NCBI RefSeq assembly: GCF_025960875.1
Contig: NZ_JAODLR010000004.1
Coordinates: 186,001-250,000 of the forward strand
DNA length: 64,000 nucleotides
Direction of reading: 5' to 3'
Origin: Crystallibacter permensis
GTDB taxonomy: Bacteria > Actinomycetota > Actinomycetes > Actinomycetales > Micrococcaceae
The translations under genes were made by a program, and so were the position numbers. Position 1 is the first letter of the stretch, and every line of letters starts with the position of its first letter. Under the pieces are notes generated by a model. It was not told where the DNA came from and did no database searches. It worked only from the letters and a program-made list of their open reading frames with translations. Positions 25,813-34,307 of the stretch are shown here, piece after piece.

Positions 25813-26847
25813 ATGGGCTCTGTGTCAACTAACGACGGCGATCCCGCCTCCCCTCCCCGCCAGCAGCTAACTGCCGTCGCCCCGGATCTGGACGCCGCGG
25901 CGGAGACGGATGCAGTAGGAGCCGGCACCAAAGGCAGGAAACCGCGCAGCGAACACAGCACGGGCCTGCTCTTCGGGCTGGCTGCTTACGGGCTGTGGGG
26001 CATCCTGCCGCTCTACTTCGCCATCCTGGAACCGGCCGGTCCGCTGGAGATCGTGGCCAACCGGGTAGTCTGGTCGCTGTTGTTCTGCGTGCTGCTGATG
26101 ACGGCCATGCGCAGCTGGCGCCCGTTCAAGGCCGCACTGACGGACAAGCGCACCCTGGGCACGCTTTCGCTGGCAGCCGCGCTCATCGCTGTCAACTGGC
26201 TGACCTACACCGTCGCCGTACTCAGCGAACGTACGGTGGAGGCCTCGCTCGGCTACTTCATCAACCCGCTGATTTCCGTCCTGCTTGGGGTGCTCATCCT
26301 GAAGGAACGGCTCCGGCGGACCCAATGGGTGGCCCTGGCCGTGGCGTTCATCGCCGTCCTGGTGCTGGCTTTCGGTTACGGCAACGTGCCCTGGCTGTCG
26401 CTGGTCCTGGCCTTCAGCTTCGGCTTCTACGGTCTGGTCAAGAAGAACGTCGGTACCAAGGTGGACGCCGTCTCAAGCCTGAGCGTGGAGACCTTGGTGC
26501 TGACTCCCCTCGCCGGGGCAGTGATGGCGGTGCTCATGGTCCAGGGGCAGGCAACCCTGCTCGACAACGGGCCCGGGCACTTCTGGTTGATGGCAGCCGG
26601 CGGACTCATCACGGCACTGCCCTTGCTGTTCTTCGGAGCTGCGGCCCGGCGCCTGCCGCTGAGCATGGTGGGCATGCTGCAGTATCTGGCCCCGTTGATC
26701 CAGTTCATCATCGCGTTGGCCGTCTTCAACGAGCCGATGCCGCTGGAACGGTGGATCGGGTTCGGCCTGATCTGGCTGTCCCTGATCATCCTGACCACGG
26801 ACATGTTCGCTTCCTACCGCAAGCTGTCTCAACCCGTTGCCGCCTGA
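25813..26847 (+). CDS. rarD: RarD-like EamA-family permease
   Basis: A 344-residue integral membrane protein with a disordered 50-residue N-terminus and ten helices in two EamA/DMT repeats. LLFGLAAYGLWGILPLYFAI opens the first repeat; the RarD hallmark SWRPFK and the tail FGLIWLSLIILTTDMFASYR are both present. RarD was named from chloramphenicol resistance studies but its physiological substrate is unknown. The ATG at 25813 has a weak ribosome site; a GTG at 25822 and an ATG at 25780 are alternatives. It ends five bases before the convergent universal stress gene. Confidence 0.85.
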   Translation: MGSVSTNDGDPASPPRQQLTAVAPDLDAAAETDAVGAGTKGRKPRSEHSTGLLFGLAAYGLWGILPLYFAILEPAGPLEIVANRVVWSLLFCVLLMTAMRSWRPFKAALTDKRTLGTLSLAAALIAVNWLTYTVAVLSERTVEASLGYFINPLISVLLGVLILKERLRRTQWVALAVAFIAVLVLAFGYGNVPWLSLVLAFSFGFYGLVKKNVGTKVDAVSSLSVETLVLTPLAGAVMAVLMVQGQATLLDNGPGHFWLMAAGGLITALPLLFFGAAARRLPLSMVGMLQYLAPLIQFIIALAVFNEPMPLERWIGFGLIWLSLIILTTDMFASYRKLSQPVAA

Positions 26848-26852
26848 ACCGG

Positions 26853-27731
26853 TCAAACGTGGCCGGGCGCATCCAGCCCGTGAACGCCTTCGCGCGGGAC
26901 CACGACCATAGGCACTGGCAGCGCCCGTAGCACCTTCAGCGCCGTGCTGCCCAGGAACAGCCGGTTGTGCTGGGCGAGCCGGCTGGAACCGATGATCACG
27001 AGTTCGCCGTCGTCCCAGTCCAGGCTGTCGATGGCCTCTTCAATGCTTCGTCCGTGCGCCACCGTGACGGTTGCGGTTCCGTCCAGCGCGGTGGTGGCGG
27101 CTTCCGCCAGCACCGAATTGGCATGCAGATGCGCCTGGTGGATCGCCTCGCCGGAGTCCGAGCGTTCCTGCGTGTCCAGTGCCACGAGCGAGACCAGCCG
27201 CAGCGGCAGGCCACGGCGGCCCGCGGCCCGCAGTGCCACATCCCGTGCCATCTGCGCGCCCTGCCGCTCGCCAATGAAGGCCGTGAGCCGGGTCAGCGGC
27301 CCCTTCCGCTGGTAGCCGCGCGGCGCAAGGGCCACAGGCACCGGTGAGGCGTGCAGCAAGGCGTTCGCAACGCTGCCTACCGAGAACCGCTTGAACAACC
27401 CGTTGGAAGCGGCACCGATGACGATCAGCGCTGCCGACTGCGCAGTGGCCGTTTCGATCAGGCCTTCGGCGAAAGAATCCGAGTCCACCACCCGGAATTC
27501 GGCGTCGATATCCGAAGGCACCAGTTTCAGCGCTTCGCGGCGCGCGGTCAGGACCTCCTGTTCGCCGGCGCTGATGCGCTTGCCCTGCGGATTGACGGCT
27601 ACATAGGGCGCGTTCTCCGGCACAACGTAGACGATGTCCAGCCCGGTCCCCTGCGCCCGCGCAATGGCTACCGCCAGCGCGATGGCATCGGCTCCCCGGT
27701 CATCCGGCTGGTACCCCACGACATATCGCAT
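26853..27731 (-). CDS. Universal stress protein with two Usp domains
   Basis: A 292-residue tandem UspA protein. Domain 1 (about 1-140) carries the ATP-binding pattern GAASNGLFKRFSVGSVANAL, and domain 2 (about 150-292) carries IGSSRLAQHNRLFLGSTALK; both fit G-x2-G-x9-G-S/T. Such ATP-binding two-domain proteins in actinobacteria respond to hypoxia and stationary phase. The ATG at 27731 (MRYVVGYQPDD) has GGAGGG eight bases upstream, better than the GTG three codons earlier. It appears monocistronic, convergent with rarD. Confidence 0.9.
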   Translation of the reverse strand: MRYVVGYQPDDRGADAIALAVAIARAQGTGLDIVYVVPENAPYVAVNPQGKRISAGEQEVLTARREALKLVPSDIDAEFRVVDSDSFAEGLIETATAQSAALIVIGAASNGLFKRFSVGSVANALLHASPVPVALAPRGYQRKGPLTRLTAFIGERQGAQMARDVALRAAGRRGLPLRLVSLVALDTQERSDSGEAIHQAHLHANSVLAEAATTALDGTATVTVAHGRSIEEAIDSLDWDDGELVIIGSSRLAQHNRLFLGSTALKVLRALPVPMVVVPREGVHGLDAPGHV

Positions 27732-27830
27732 CCGTTCCACCCTCCACCGCCGCGGCGGTTACCGCATGAGCATTATGAGGCGACTCTACCGTGAGGCAGG
27801 ACACATTTCACCAGCCGGTTTCCGGAAGCG

Positions 27831-27874
27831 CCGAGGGGACAGTGCCCGGCGAAGGCCGGATCCTGTCCCCTCGG
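27831..27874. terminator. Hairpin downstream of gabT
   Basis: CCGAGGGGACAG and CTGTCCCCTCGG pair perfectly over twelve bases, with a nested CCGGC/GCCGG stem in the loop. It begins 17 bases past the gabT stop. No T-run follows on the minus strand, so it may be a non-canonical or Rho-assisted terminator. Confidence 0.55.
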
Positions 27875-27891
27875 ATAAATACGCTGGACCG

Positions 27892-29271
27892 TCAGGCAGC
27901 GGCTGCGCGGATGGCACCTTCGAGCACGTCGAGGGCATCCGACAGCAGGTCGTCGCCGATGACCAGCGGCGGCAGGAGACGGACCACGTTGCCGTAGGTG
28001 CCGCAGGTCAGGATGATGACGCCTTCCTTCAGGCAGGCGGCGGAAATCGCCTTGGTCGCCTCGGCGTTCGGATCCTTGGTGGTGCCGGCGGTACCCGGCT
28101 GCACGAATTCCAGCGCCAGCATGGCTCCGCGGCCACGCACCTCGCCGATGATATCCACCTCGGCCGCCAGCTTCTCCAGCCGGGCCCGCACCTGGGACTC
28201 GATCGAGCGGGCCCGGGCGTTCAGGTCCTGCTCCTTCATGGTTTCGATGGCGGCCAGCGCGGCGGCGCAGGCCACGGGGTTGCCGCCGTAGGTGCCGCCC
28301 AGTCCGCCGGCGTGGACAGCGTCCATCAGCTCCGCGCGCCCGGTGATCGCGGACAGCGGCATGCCGCCGGCGATGCCCTTGGCCATGGTGATGATGTCCG
28401 GCACAATGCCCTCGTGGTCGGAGGCGAACCATTCACCGGTGCGGCAGAAGCCGGCCTGGACCTCGTCCGCGATGAAGACCACGCCCTTGTCCTTGGCCCA
28501 TGCGGCCAGGGCCGGCAGAAAGCCCTCGGCCGGGACGATGAAGCCGCCCTCGCCCTGGATCGGCTCGATCAGGATCGCGGCGACGTTTTCGGCGCCGATC
28601 TGCTTCTCGATCATGGTGATCGCGCGGCGGGCCGCGTCCTCGCCCTTGATGTCGGCTTCCTCGCGGAACGGGTAGCTCATCGGCACGCGGTAGATTTCCG
28701 GTGCAAACGGGCCGAAGCTGCCGGCAGGGCTGGACTTGTACGGCATGGCCTTCGCCGTCAGCCCCATGGTGAGGTTGGTGCGGCCATGATAGGCGTGGTC
28801 AAAGGCGACGACGGCGGTGCGCCCGGTAGCGATGCGTGCCACCTTGACGGCGTTTTCAACGGCTTCGGCGCCGGAGTTGAACAGCACGGTACGCTTGTCG
28901 TGGTCGCCCGGGGTCAGCTCGTTCAGCTGCTCGGCAACCGCAATGTAACCCTCGTACGGGCTGACCATGAAGCAGGTGTGGGTGAAGTGCTCCACCTGTT
29001 CCTTGACCGCGCCGACGACGGCGGGATCGGACGCACCGACACTGGTCACGGCGATACCCGAGCCCAGGTCGATGAAGGAGTTGCCGTCGACGTCCTGGAC
29101 GATACCGCCGTCGGCGTCGGCCACGTAGACCGGCACGCTGGAGGCGACGCCGCCGGCGACAACCTTCGCACGGCGGGCTGCGAGTTCAACGGACTTGGGT
29201 CCGGGGAAGTCGCCGAGGATTTTGCGCTTCTGCTCGAGCCGGAACTGGGGCTCGGTAGCCTGAGTGGTCAT
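27892..29271 (-). CDS. gabT: 4-aminobutyrate aminotransferase
   Basis: A 459-residue class III PLP aminotransferase transferring the amino group of GABA to 2-oxoglutarate, giving succinate semialdehyde and glutamate. Signature elements are NSGAEAVENAVKVAR (phosphate contact), FDHAYHGRTNLTMGLTAKAM, the Asp of FIADEVQAGFCRTGEWFASD, and the PLP Lys in DIITMAKGIAGGMPLSA. The downstream FVQPGTAGTTKDPNAEATKA and LTCGTYGNVVRLLPPLVI also fit actinobacterial GabT. ATG at 29271 follows AAAGGCAAAGAA. It lies 45 bases after the aldehyde dehydrogenase gene, forming a putrescine/GABA catabolic pair. No succinate-semialdehyde dehydrogenase dedicated to the next step is next to it. Confidence 0.94.
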   Translation of the reverse strand: MTTQATEPQFRLEQKRKILGDFPGPKSVELAARRAKVVAGGVASSVPVYVADADGGIVQDVDGNSFIDLGSGIAVTSVGASDPAVVGAVKEQVEHFTHTCFMVSPYEGYIAVAEQLNELTPGDHDKRTVLFNSGAEAVENAVKVARIATGRTAVVAFDHAYHGRTNLTMGLTAKAMPYKSSPAGSFGPFAPEIYRVPMSYPFREEADIKGEDAARRAITMIEKQIGAENVAAILIEPIQGEGGFIVPAEGFLPALAAWAKDKGVVFIADEVQAGFCRTGEWFASDHEGIVPDIITMAKGIAGGMPLSAITGRAELMDAVHAGGLGGTYGGNPVACAAALAAIETMKEQDLNARARSIESQVRARLEKLAAEVDIIGEVRGRGAMLALEFVQPGTAGTTKDPNAEATKAISAACLKEGVIILTCGTYGNVVRLLPPLVIGDDLLSDALDVLEGAIRAAAA

Positions 29272-29316
29272 TTCTTTGCCTTTCAACTGGTTCAGGTACG
29301 TAGGTTTGTTTGGTGC

Positions 29317-30747
29317 TTAAGCGTCCAGGGCGCTCATGACGTGCTTGATGCGGGTGTAGTCTTCGACGCCGTACATGGACAGGTCCTTGCCGTAGCCGGA
29401 CTGCTTGAATCCGCCGTGCGGCATCTCTGCCGTGAGCAGGATGTGGGTGTTGATCCAGACAGCGCCGAAGTCCAGGTCGCGGGAGACGCGCATGGCCGTG
29501 CCATGGTCGCGGGTCCAGACACTGGAGGCCAAGGCGTATTCGACGTCGTTGGCCATCTCCACGGCCTCGGCCTCCGTACCGAACTTCTGCACGGTAATGA
29601 CGGGGCCGAAGGTTTCCTGCTGCACAATAGCGTCCGTCTGCTTCGCCCCGGTGACGATGGTCGCTTCGTAGAAGAACCCCTTGTCGCCTGCACGCTTGCC
29701 GCCGACGGCGACCGTGCAGTGTTCCGGTAGCGCGTCCATGACGGCGTTCACGGCATTGAAGTGGTTGATGTTGTTCAGCGGCCCGAAGTAGTTCTCGGCG
29801 TCATTGCCGGAGCCGGTCCGGAGCGTCCTGGTGTGATCGACCATCGCGTTGACCAGATCGTCGTGGGCGGATTCCTCCACCAGCACGCGCGTAATGGCGG
29901 TGCAGTCCTGGCCGGCGTTGAAGAAGGCGAACTCGGCGATGGACGCGGCGCTCTTCTTGATGTCGGCGTCGGCGAAGACAATGGCCGGAGCCTTGCCGCC
30001 CAGTTCCAGGTGTGCGCGCTTCAGGCCCTTGGCTGCTCCGCTGGCCACGGCGATTCCCGCGCGGACGGAGCCCGTGATGGAGACCAGGCCCGGCGTCTTG
30101 TGTTCCACCATGGCAGCGCCGGTGCCGCCGTTGCCGAGCACCACGTTGACGACGCCGGCCGGGAAGATGTCCTTGATCAGCCGGGCCAGCACCAAGGTGG
30201 ATTCCGGTGTCGTGTCGGAAGGCTTGAGCACCACGGTGTTCCCGGCGGCCAGGGCGGGGCCGATCTTCCAGACGGCCATCAGCAGCGGGTAGTTCCACGG
30301 CGCCACCTGCGCAACCACGCCGATCGGTTCCCGGCGCACAAAGGACGTGTGCCCTTCCATGTATTCGCCGGCGGACTTGCCTTCGAGCAGGCGTGCGGCT
30401 CCGCCGAAGAAGCGCAGCTGGTCGGCACCGGCAGCCACCTCTTCGGAGGCAATCATTTCCCTGACCTGGCCGGTGTTGCGGTGCTGCGCCTCGACCAGTT
30501 CCTCGCTGTGGGCTTCCAGCGCGTCCGCGAGCTTGAGCAGGAGCAACTGGCGCTGGCTGGGCGTGGCGTGCTTCCAGGTCTTGAACGCCGCCGCGGCCGC
30601 AGCCATCGCATCATCGACGTCGGATTCAACCGAGACCGGGGACTGGGCTACCACTTCGCCGTTGGTCGGGTTGATGATGTCGAGCAGCTCGGTTCCGGCG
30701 GGAGTGACGAATTCGCCGTTGATGAAGTTCTGCAGGGTCTGAACCAC
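29317..30747 (-). CDS. patD: Gamma-aminobutyraldehyde dehydrogenase
   Basis: A 476-residue NAD(P)-dependent aldehyde dehydrogenase. The catalytic Cys is in FFNAGQDCTAITRVL and the general base Glu in HLELGGKAPAIVF; the cofactor-binding PWNYPLLMAVWKIGPALAAG and GSVRAG elements are present. Residues such as AGEYMEGHTSFVRREPIGVV and EMPHGGFKQSGYGKDLSMYG closely resemble E. coli PatD (YdcW), which oxidises 4-aminobutanal to GABA. That makes it more likely than succinate-semialdehyde dehydrogenase, and its place directly upstream of gabT fits putrescine breakdown. GTG at 30747 has AAAGGG about nine bases upstream. Confidence 0.88.
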   Translation of the reverse strand: MVQTLQNFINGEFVTPAGTELLDIINPTNGEVVAQSPVSVESDVDDAMAAAAAAFKTWKHATPSQRQLLLLKLADALEAHSEELVEAQHRNTGQVREMIASEEVAAGADQLRFFGGAARLLEGKSAGEYMEGHTSFVRREPIGVVAQVAPWNYPLLMAVWKIGPALAAGNTVVLKPSDTTPESTLVLARLIKDIFPAGVVNVVLGNGGTGAAMVEHKTPGLVSITGSVRAGIAVASGAAKGLKRAHLELGGKAPAIVFADADIKKSAASIAEFAFFNAGQDCTAITRVLVEESAHDDLVNAMVDHTRTLRTGSGNDAENYFGPLNNINHFNAVNAVMDALPEHCTVAVGGKRAGDKGFFYEATIVTGAKQTDAIVQQETFGPVITVQKFGTEAEAVEMANDVEYALASSVWTRDHGTAMRVSRDLDFGAVWINTHILLTAEMPHGGFKQSGYGKDLSMYGVEDYTRIKHVMSALDA

Positions 30748-30921
30748 GGTTTACATCCCTTTTCTGGCCTCAGGCCGTAACGCGCATAACCGTTCCGCGG
30801 CTGTGATTGCCGCAACACTGCGACAATATGCCCCCGGCCCGGCCCCCAGCCATAGCTTCCTGCACACGGACCGGCGCTGCCGTTCGTGCACTTGTCCAGC
30901 CAGCCATGTACTCCGGACGCG

Positions 30922-30955
30922 TCGATGCCCCGCTGCGCAGGCAACGGGGCATCGA
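30922..30955. terminator. Hairpin terminator after metS
   Basis: TCGATGCCCCG and CGGGGCATCGA pair perfectly around a twelve-base loop, beginning 19 bases after the metS stop on the minus strand. No clear T-run follows. It separates the transporter genes from the catabolic genes. The remaining leader up to 30747 carries no other feature I can support. Confidence 0.6.
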
Positions 30956-30974
30956 CAGAAGGAAGGAACGGGCA

Positions 30975-31112
30975 TCAGAGCTCCGGTGCGTGCTCCTCGG
31001 GCATTCGAGTGTCGTCTTCCGGGTGCCGCTGGAGGTTGACCAGCGCGAGGCCAAGGCCTCCCCAAACAGTCAGGATGGAAATGATCAGCATGACGATGGC
31101 CGCGGTGCTCAT
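30975..31112 (-). CDS. metS: NSS transporter small subunit (MetS-like)
   Basis: A 45-residue protein: [20 protein letters not shown] forms one transmembrane helix, followed by a short polar tail with [19 protein letters not shown]. This matches the methionine/alanine importer small subunit MetS of Corynebacterium, required there for MetP transport. Its ATG overlaps the stop of the symporter gene as ATGA (positions 31109-31112), so the two are made together. Confidence 0.9.
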   Translation of the reverse strand: MSTAAIVMLIISILTVWGGLGLALVNLQRHPEDDTRMPEEHAPEL

Positions 31113-32680
31113 TTGCTTACCTCTTTCTTATTCGGCGCATCCAGCACAGGATCGTTGGCCGCGGATTTGCTGCTCCACGGAATGAGGGACAGGACCAGGG
31201 CAACCACGATCAGCGCCACCACCATGCCCCAGCCAAAGACGCCCACAAACCACGTTGGCATCTCCCCGTAGCCTTCCTGGATTTTCTTGATCAGTTCGCT
31301 GATCAGGATGTAGCCCAGGACGATCGGCGACAGGATGCCCACAAGGATCCGCCAGCCAAGCCCGAGCTTGATCGAGGACACGTCGCTGACGTGCCCGCCC
31401 AGCAGCGGCAGCTTCCGGAAGGCGTACGTCAGCAGCAGCACCGTGACCAACGCACACGCCATGATGCCGAAGTTGTTGACGAAGGCGTCCGTGACATCCA
31501 GGAGATTCAGTCCGGTGGTGGTCGGGAACAGCAGGATCGAGATCAGTGCCAGCGGGATACCGACGATCCACGTGGTCTTCACCCGTCCCATGCCCAGCTT
31601 GTCCTGCACAGCCGAGATGATCACCTCGATGATGCTGATCAGCGAGGTGAAGCCGGCGAAGACCAGCGATCCGAAGAAGAGGACGCCGAGCAGCGCGCCC
31701 AGCGGGGCCTCGGAGATGATGGTCGGGAAGGCGATGAAGGCCAGGCCGATGCCGCCGGCTCCGGCGACATCGCCAACCTCTGCGCCCGCGGTGAAGGCCA
31801 TGAAACCGACGGCGGCAAAGACGCCGATGCCGGCCAGGATCTCGAAACCGGAGTTAGCGAAGGCCACCACAAAGCCCGAGCCGGTCAGGTCCGTCTTGCG
31901 CTTGAGGTAGGACGCGTACGTGACCATGATGCCGAAGGCCACGGACAGCGAGAAGAAGATCTGGCCATAGGCCGCCGCCCAGACTCCGGTGTTTGTCAGC
32001 GCACCCCAATCCGGGGTGAACAGAGCGTCCAGCCCGTCGGCCGCACCAGGCAGGAACAGCGACTGGACCACCAGGATCAGGAACATTACCAACAGCAGCG
32101 GAAGGAAGATGATGTTGGCCCGGCCGATGCCTTTCTGGACGCCGGCCGCCAGGACCAGCAGCACCAAGGCCCAGACAATGACCAGCGGAATGAGCACATT
32201 GGGCACGAAGTCGAAGCCGATGTTGACGTTCTCGCTGACCTCAAGGAATTCCCCGAGGAAGAACCCCTGCGGATCATCACCCCAGGCCTCGGTGAACGAG
32301 AAGATCATGTACATGCCGGCCCACGCGATGATCACCGCGTAGTAGATGGAAATGATGAAGCAGATGGCGACCTGCCACCAGCCGAGTCCTTCGGCTTTCG
32401 GCGTCAGGCGCCGGTAAGCCAGCGGCGCGGAGCCCCGGTGGCGGTGCCCCACTGCATAATCGAGGAACAGCAGCGGGATGCCGGCCGTCAGAAGTGCAAC
32501 CAGATACGGGATGATGAACGCCCCGCCGCCGTTCTCATAGGCGACGTAGGGAAAGCGCCAGATATTGCCCAGGCCGACGGCGGAACCGATGGCGGCGAGA
32601 ATGAAGACTTTACGGGTGGACCACATCTCGCGCGGCGGCTTGGCCGGCGGCGCCCCTTTCGGGTGCGGCAGATTGCTCAT
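31109..32680 (-). CDS. Sodium-dependent neurotransmitter:sodium symporter (NSS) family transporter
   Basis: A 523-residue LeuT-fold symporter with about twelve helices. The conserved first helix region reads [20 protein letters not shown], with the unwound segment and sodium-binding residues of the family, and [20 protein letters not shown] follows. A coupled MetS-type subunit suggests the MetP subfamily (methionine/alanine uptake), whereas the neighbouring GABA aminotransferase and aminobutyraldehyde dehydrogenase suggest GABA or a related amino acid. The substrate is therefore undecided. ATG at 32680 follows AAGAGGTCC. It is divergent from the PucR regulator, which may control it. Confidence 0.9.
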   Translation of the reverse strand: MSNLPHPKGAPPAKPPREMWSTRKVFILAAIGSAVGLGNIWRFPYVAYENGGGAFIIPYLVALLTAGIPLLFLDYAVGHRHRGSAPLAYRRLTPKAEGLGWWQVAICFIISIYYAVIIAWAGMYMIFSFTEAWGDDPQGFFLGEFLEVSENVNIGFDFVPNVLIPLVIVWALVLLVLAAGVQKGIGRANIIFLPLLLVMFLILVVQSLFLPGAADGLDALFTPDWGALTNTGVWAAAYGQIFFSLSVAFGIMVTYASYLKRKTDLTGSGFVVAFANSGFEILAGIGVFAAVGFMAFTAGAEVGDVAGAGGIGLAFIAFPTIISEAPLGALLGVLFFGSLVFAGFTSLISIIEVIISAVQDKLGMGRVKTTWIVGIPLALISILLFPTTTGLNLLDVTDAFVNNFGIMACALVTVLLLTYAFRKLPLLGGHVSDVSSIKLGLGWRILVGILSPIVLGYILISELIKKIQEGYGEMPTWFVGVFGWGMVVALIVVALVLSLIPWSSKSAANDPVLDAPNKKEVSK

Positions 32681-32837
32681 GCTAGGACCTCTTAACGATT
32701 GCAAAATGACTGATTTCGCCCATCATAGACCCGGCCCCATGCGCGAGGAACAGCACCCCGCTGGTCAACGCACAAACCGTTATCCCTGTCAGCTCTGAAA
32801 GTCTTCGTTTTTCCCGTCGCGCAGTCAAGCTCTTGTA

Positions 32838-32849
32838 GTGCAGCTGCAC
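32838..32849. promoter_or_regulatory. Palindrome in the pucR/NSS divergent region
   Basis: GTGCAGCTGCAC is a perfect twelve-base palindrome, 13 bases before the probable -10 of pucR. It is placed where an operator could control pucR and the divergent transporter. No binding data; purely positional. Confidence 0.4.
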
Positions 32850-32861
32850 AATGAATACCCG

Positions 32862-32867
32862 TATAGT
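32862..32867 (+). promoter_or_regulatory. -10 element of a probable leaderless pucR transcript
   Basis: TATAGT lies exactly six bases before the ATG at 32874, and no ribosome binding site is present. This fits the TANNNT-N6-RTG pattern of actinobacterial leaderless genes. No clear -35 at 16-18 bases was seen. Confidence 0.55.
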
Positions 32868-32873
32868 GACCCT

Positions 32874-34307
32874 ATGGCTGTATCCCTCGCCAGTCTTCTG
32901 GCCAAGAAGTCCCTGCACCTGCGCGTCGTGGGGAAGGCGACCGGCAATCCCGATGCTGCCATCACCTGGGTGGCGACTACCGAATTGGAAGACCCGCTGC
33001 CGTTCCTCAGCGGCGGCGAGGTGGTGCTGACAACCGGGCTGCGCCAGAAGACCGCTGCCGCGCAACGGCGCTTCGTCGCGCGTGTCCACGAGGCCGGTGT
33101 CGTTGCCATCGGCTTCGCCTTGGGCCTCTCGCACAGCAAAGTTCCGCCGGCGTTTCTGAACCAGGCGGACGAACTGAACCTGCCGGTGTTCGAAATCCCG
33201 TACGAAACGCCGTTCGTCGCGATCAGCCGGATGGTGGCCGATGCGATCTCGGCCGACCACTACCGCAAACTTGAGCGGCTGCTCTCCGACCATCAGGCCC
33301 TCTCGGCCTCGCTGCTGGGGGGTGGCGGCCTGCCGGCGCTGTTGCGCACCCTGGCCGGAATGGTGGGTACCGACGTCGAACTTTCGCAGTATGGGGCCGT
33401 CCTCTTCAGCACCGGAGCCGGCACCACCGGCAGCTGGAACAAGGTGCCCATTGCCACCGGCCTGAAGGACCGGTGCACGCTCGCGTTGGCGGAGCCGTAC
33501 GAACGCAATGCCATCATCGACTATGCGCAGAGCATGATCAGCCTGGAACTGAGCAACCAGGCCAAGCACCGGACGGCCCAGCGCAATGCCGCCGGACAGA
33601 TCCTGCAGGATATTGTCCGCGGCACCCTGCACGGCCAGGATGCGACCCTGAGGCTGAACACCATCGGCGTCGACACCGCACGGCGCCAGCTGGTCATGCT
33701 GGTCCAGACCGCCACCGGGCAGCGCCCCGCCCTGCGGACCTTGCCGCTGCCCGCCGCCTTCGAAGGGACCGCTACCGGACTCGTCGATGACCGGCTGGTC
33801 CTGGTGGTCCAGGACGCCGAGTCCGGCGAGCGGCTCGGCGAGGAACTCAGCAGTTATCTGTACGACGCCGGCCTCACCGCCACCGTGGGCGTGGGCGGCA
33901 GTTATGCCCAGCCCAACGGCCTGCGCTGGAGCTACTTCGAGGCGAAGGAAGCCCTCACCCACGGTGCGCGCCTGAACGTGCCGCAGCGGCTGTCGCTGAC
34001 CTCGCTGCTGATGGCCTCCGAAGACGTGCCGCTGGCCGACCTCGCCGCCGAGGCGCTGGATCCGCTGTCCGAGTTCGACGCGGCCCACGATGCCCAGCTG
34101 ATGTCCACGCTGGAAACCTATCTGGAACTGAACGGTTCCGTGGCCGCGGTCGCCGAGACTCTCGGGTTACACCGCAACTCCGTGCGGTACCGGCTGGCCC
34201 AGATCATCGAGCTGACCGGTTACGACCCGGCGTCCACGGCGGACCGGGTCCATCTCTGGCTGGCCCTGACCGTGCGCCGGCTCGCGGCCGAGTCCGGTTC
34301 CTCCTAG
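32874..34307 (+). CDS. PucR-family transcriptional regulator
   Basis: A 477-residue regulator. Residues 1-125 resemble the PucR N-terminal purine catabolism domain (PLPFLSGGEVVLTTGLRQKT), the centre resembles a GGDEF-like/CdaR middle region, and the C-terminus holds the PucR helix-turn-helix: LETYLELNGSVAAVAETLGL followed by HRNSVRYRLAQIIELTGYD. PucR members control purine, GABA and related nitrogen pathways, activating in many cases on binding a metabolite. Lying next to the NSS symporter and GABA genes, it is the likely local activator. The stop overlaps that of fprA copy 2 on the other strand. Confidence 0.88.
   Translation: MAVSLASLLAKKSLHLRVVGKATGNPDAAITWVATTELEDPLPFLSGGEVVLTTGLRQKTAAAQRRFVARVHEAGVVAIGFALGLSHSKVPPAFLNQADELNLPVFEIPYETPFVAISRMVADAISADHYRKLERLLSDHQALSASLLGGGGLPALLRTLAGMVGTDVELSQYGAVLFSTGAGTTGSWNKVPIATGLKDRCTLALAEPYERNAIIDYAQSMISLELSNQAKHRTAQRNAAGQILQDIVRGTLHGQDATLRLNTIGVDTARRQLVMLVQTATGQRPALRTLPLPAAFEGTATGLVDDRLVLVVQDAESGERLGEELSSYLYDAGLTATVGVGGSYAQPNGLRWSYFEAKEALTHGARLNVPQRLSLTSLLMASEDVPLADLAAEALDPLSEFDAAHDAQLMSTLETYLELNGSVAAVAETLGLHRNSVRYRLAQIIELTGYDPASTADRVHLWLALTVRRLAAESGSS

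Noticed and set aside
23397-25961. 854-codon frame antisense to the end of the T7SS operon
   Set aside because: It spans four real genes on the other strand; length results from high GC lacking stop codons.
27634-29730. 698-codon plus-strand frame over gabT
   Set aside because: Antisense to gabT, patD and the universal stress gene, with His/Asp/Gly-rich non-protein-like sequence.
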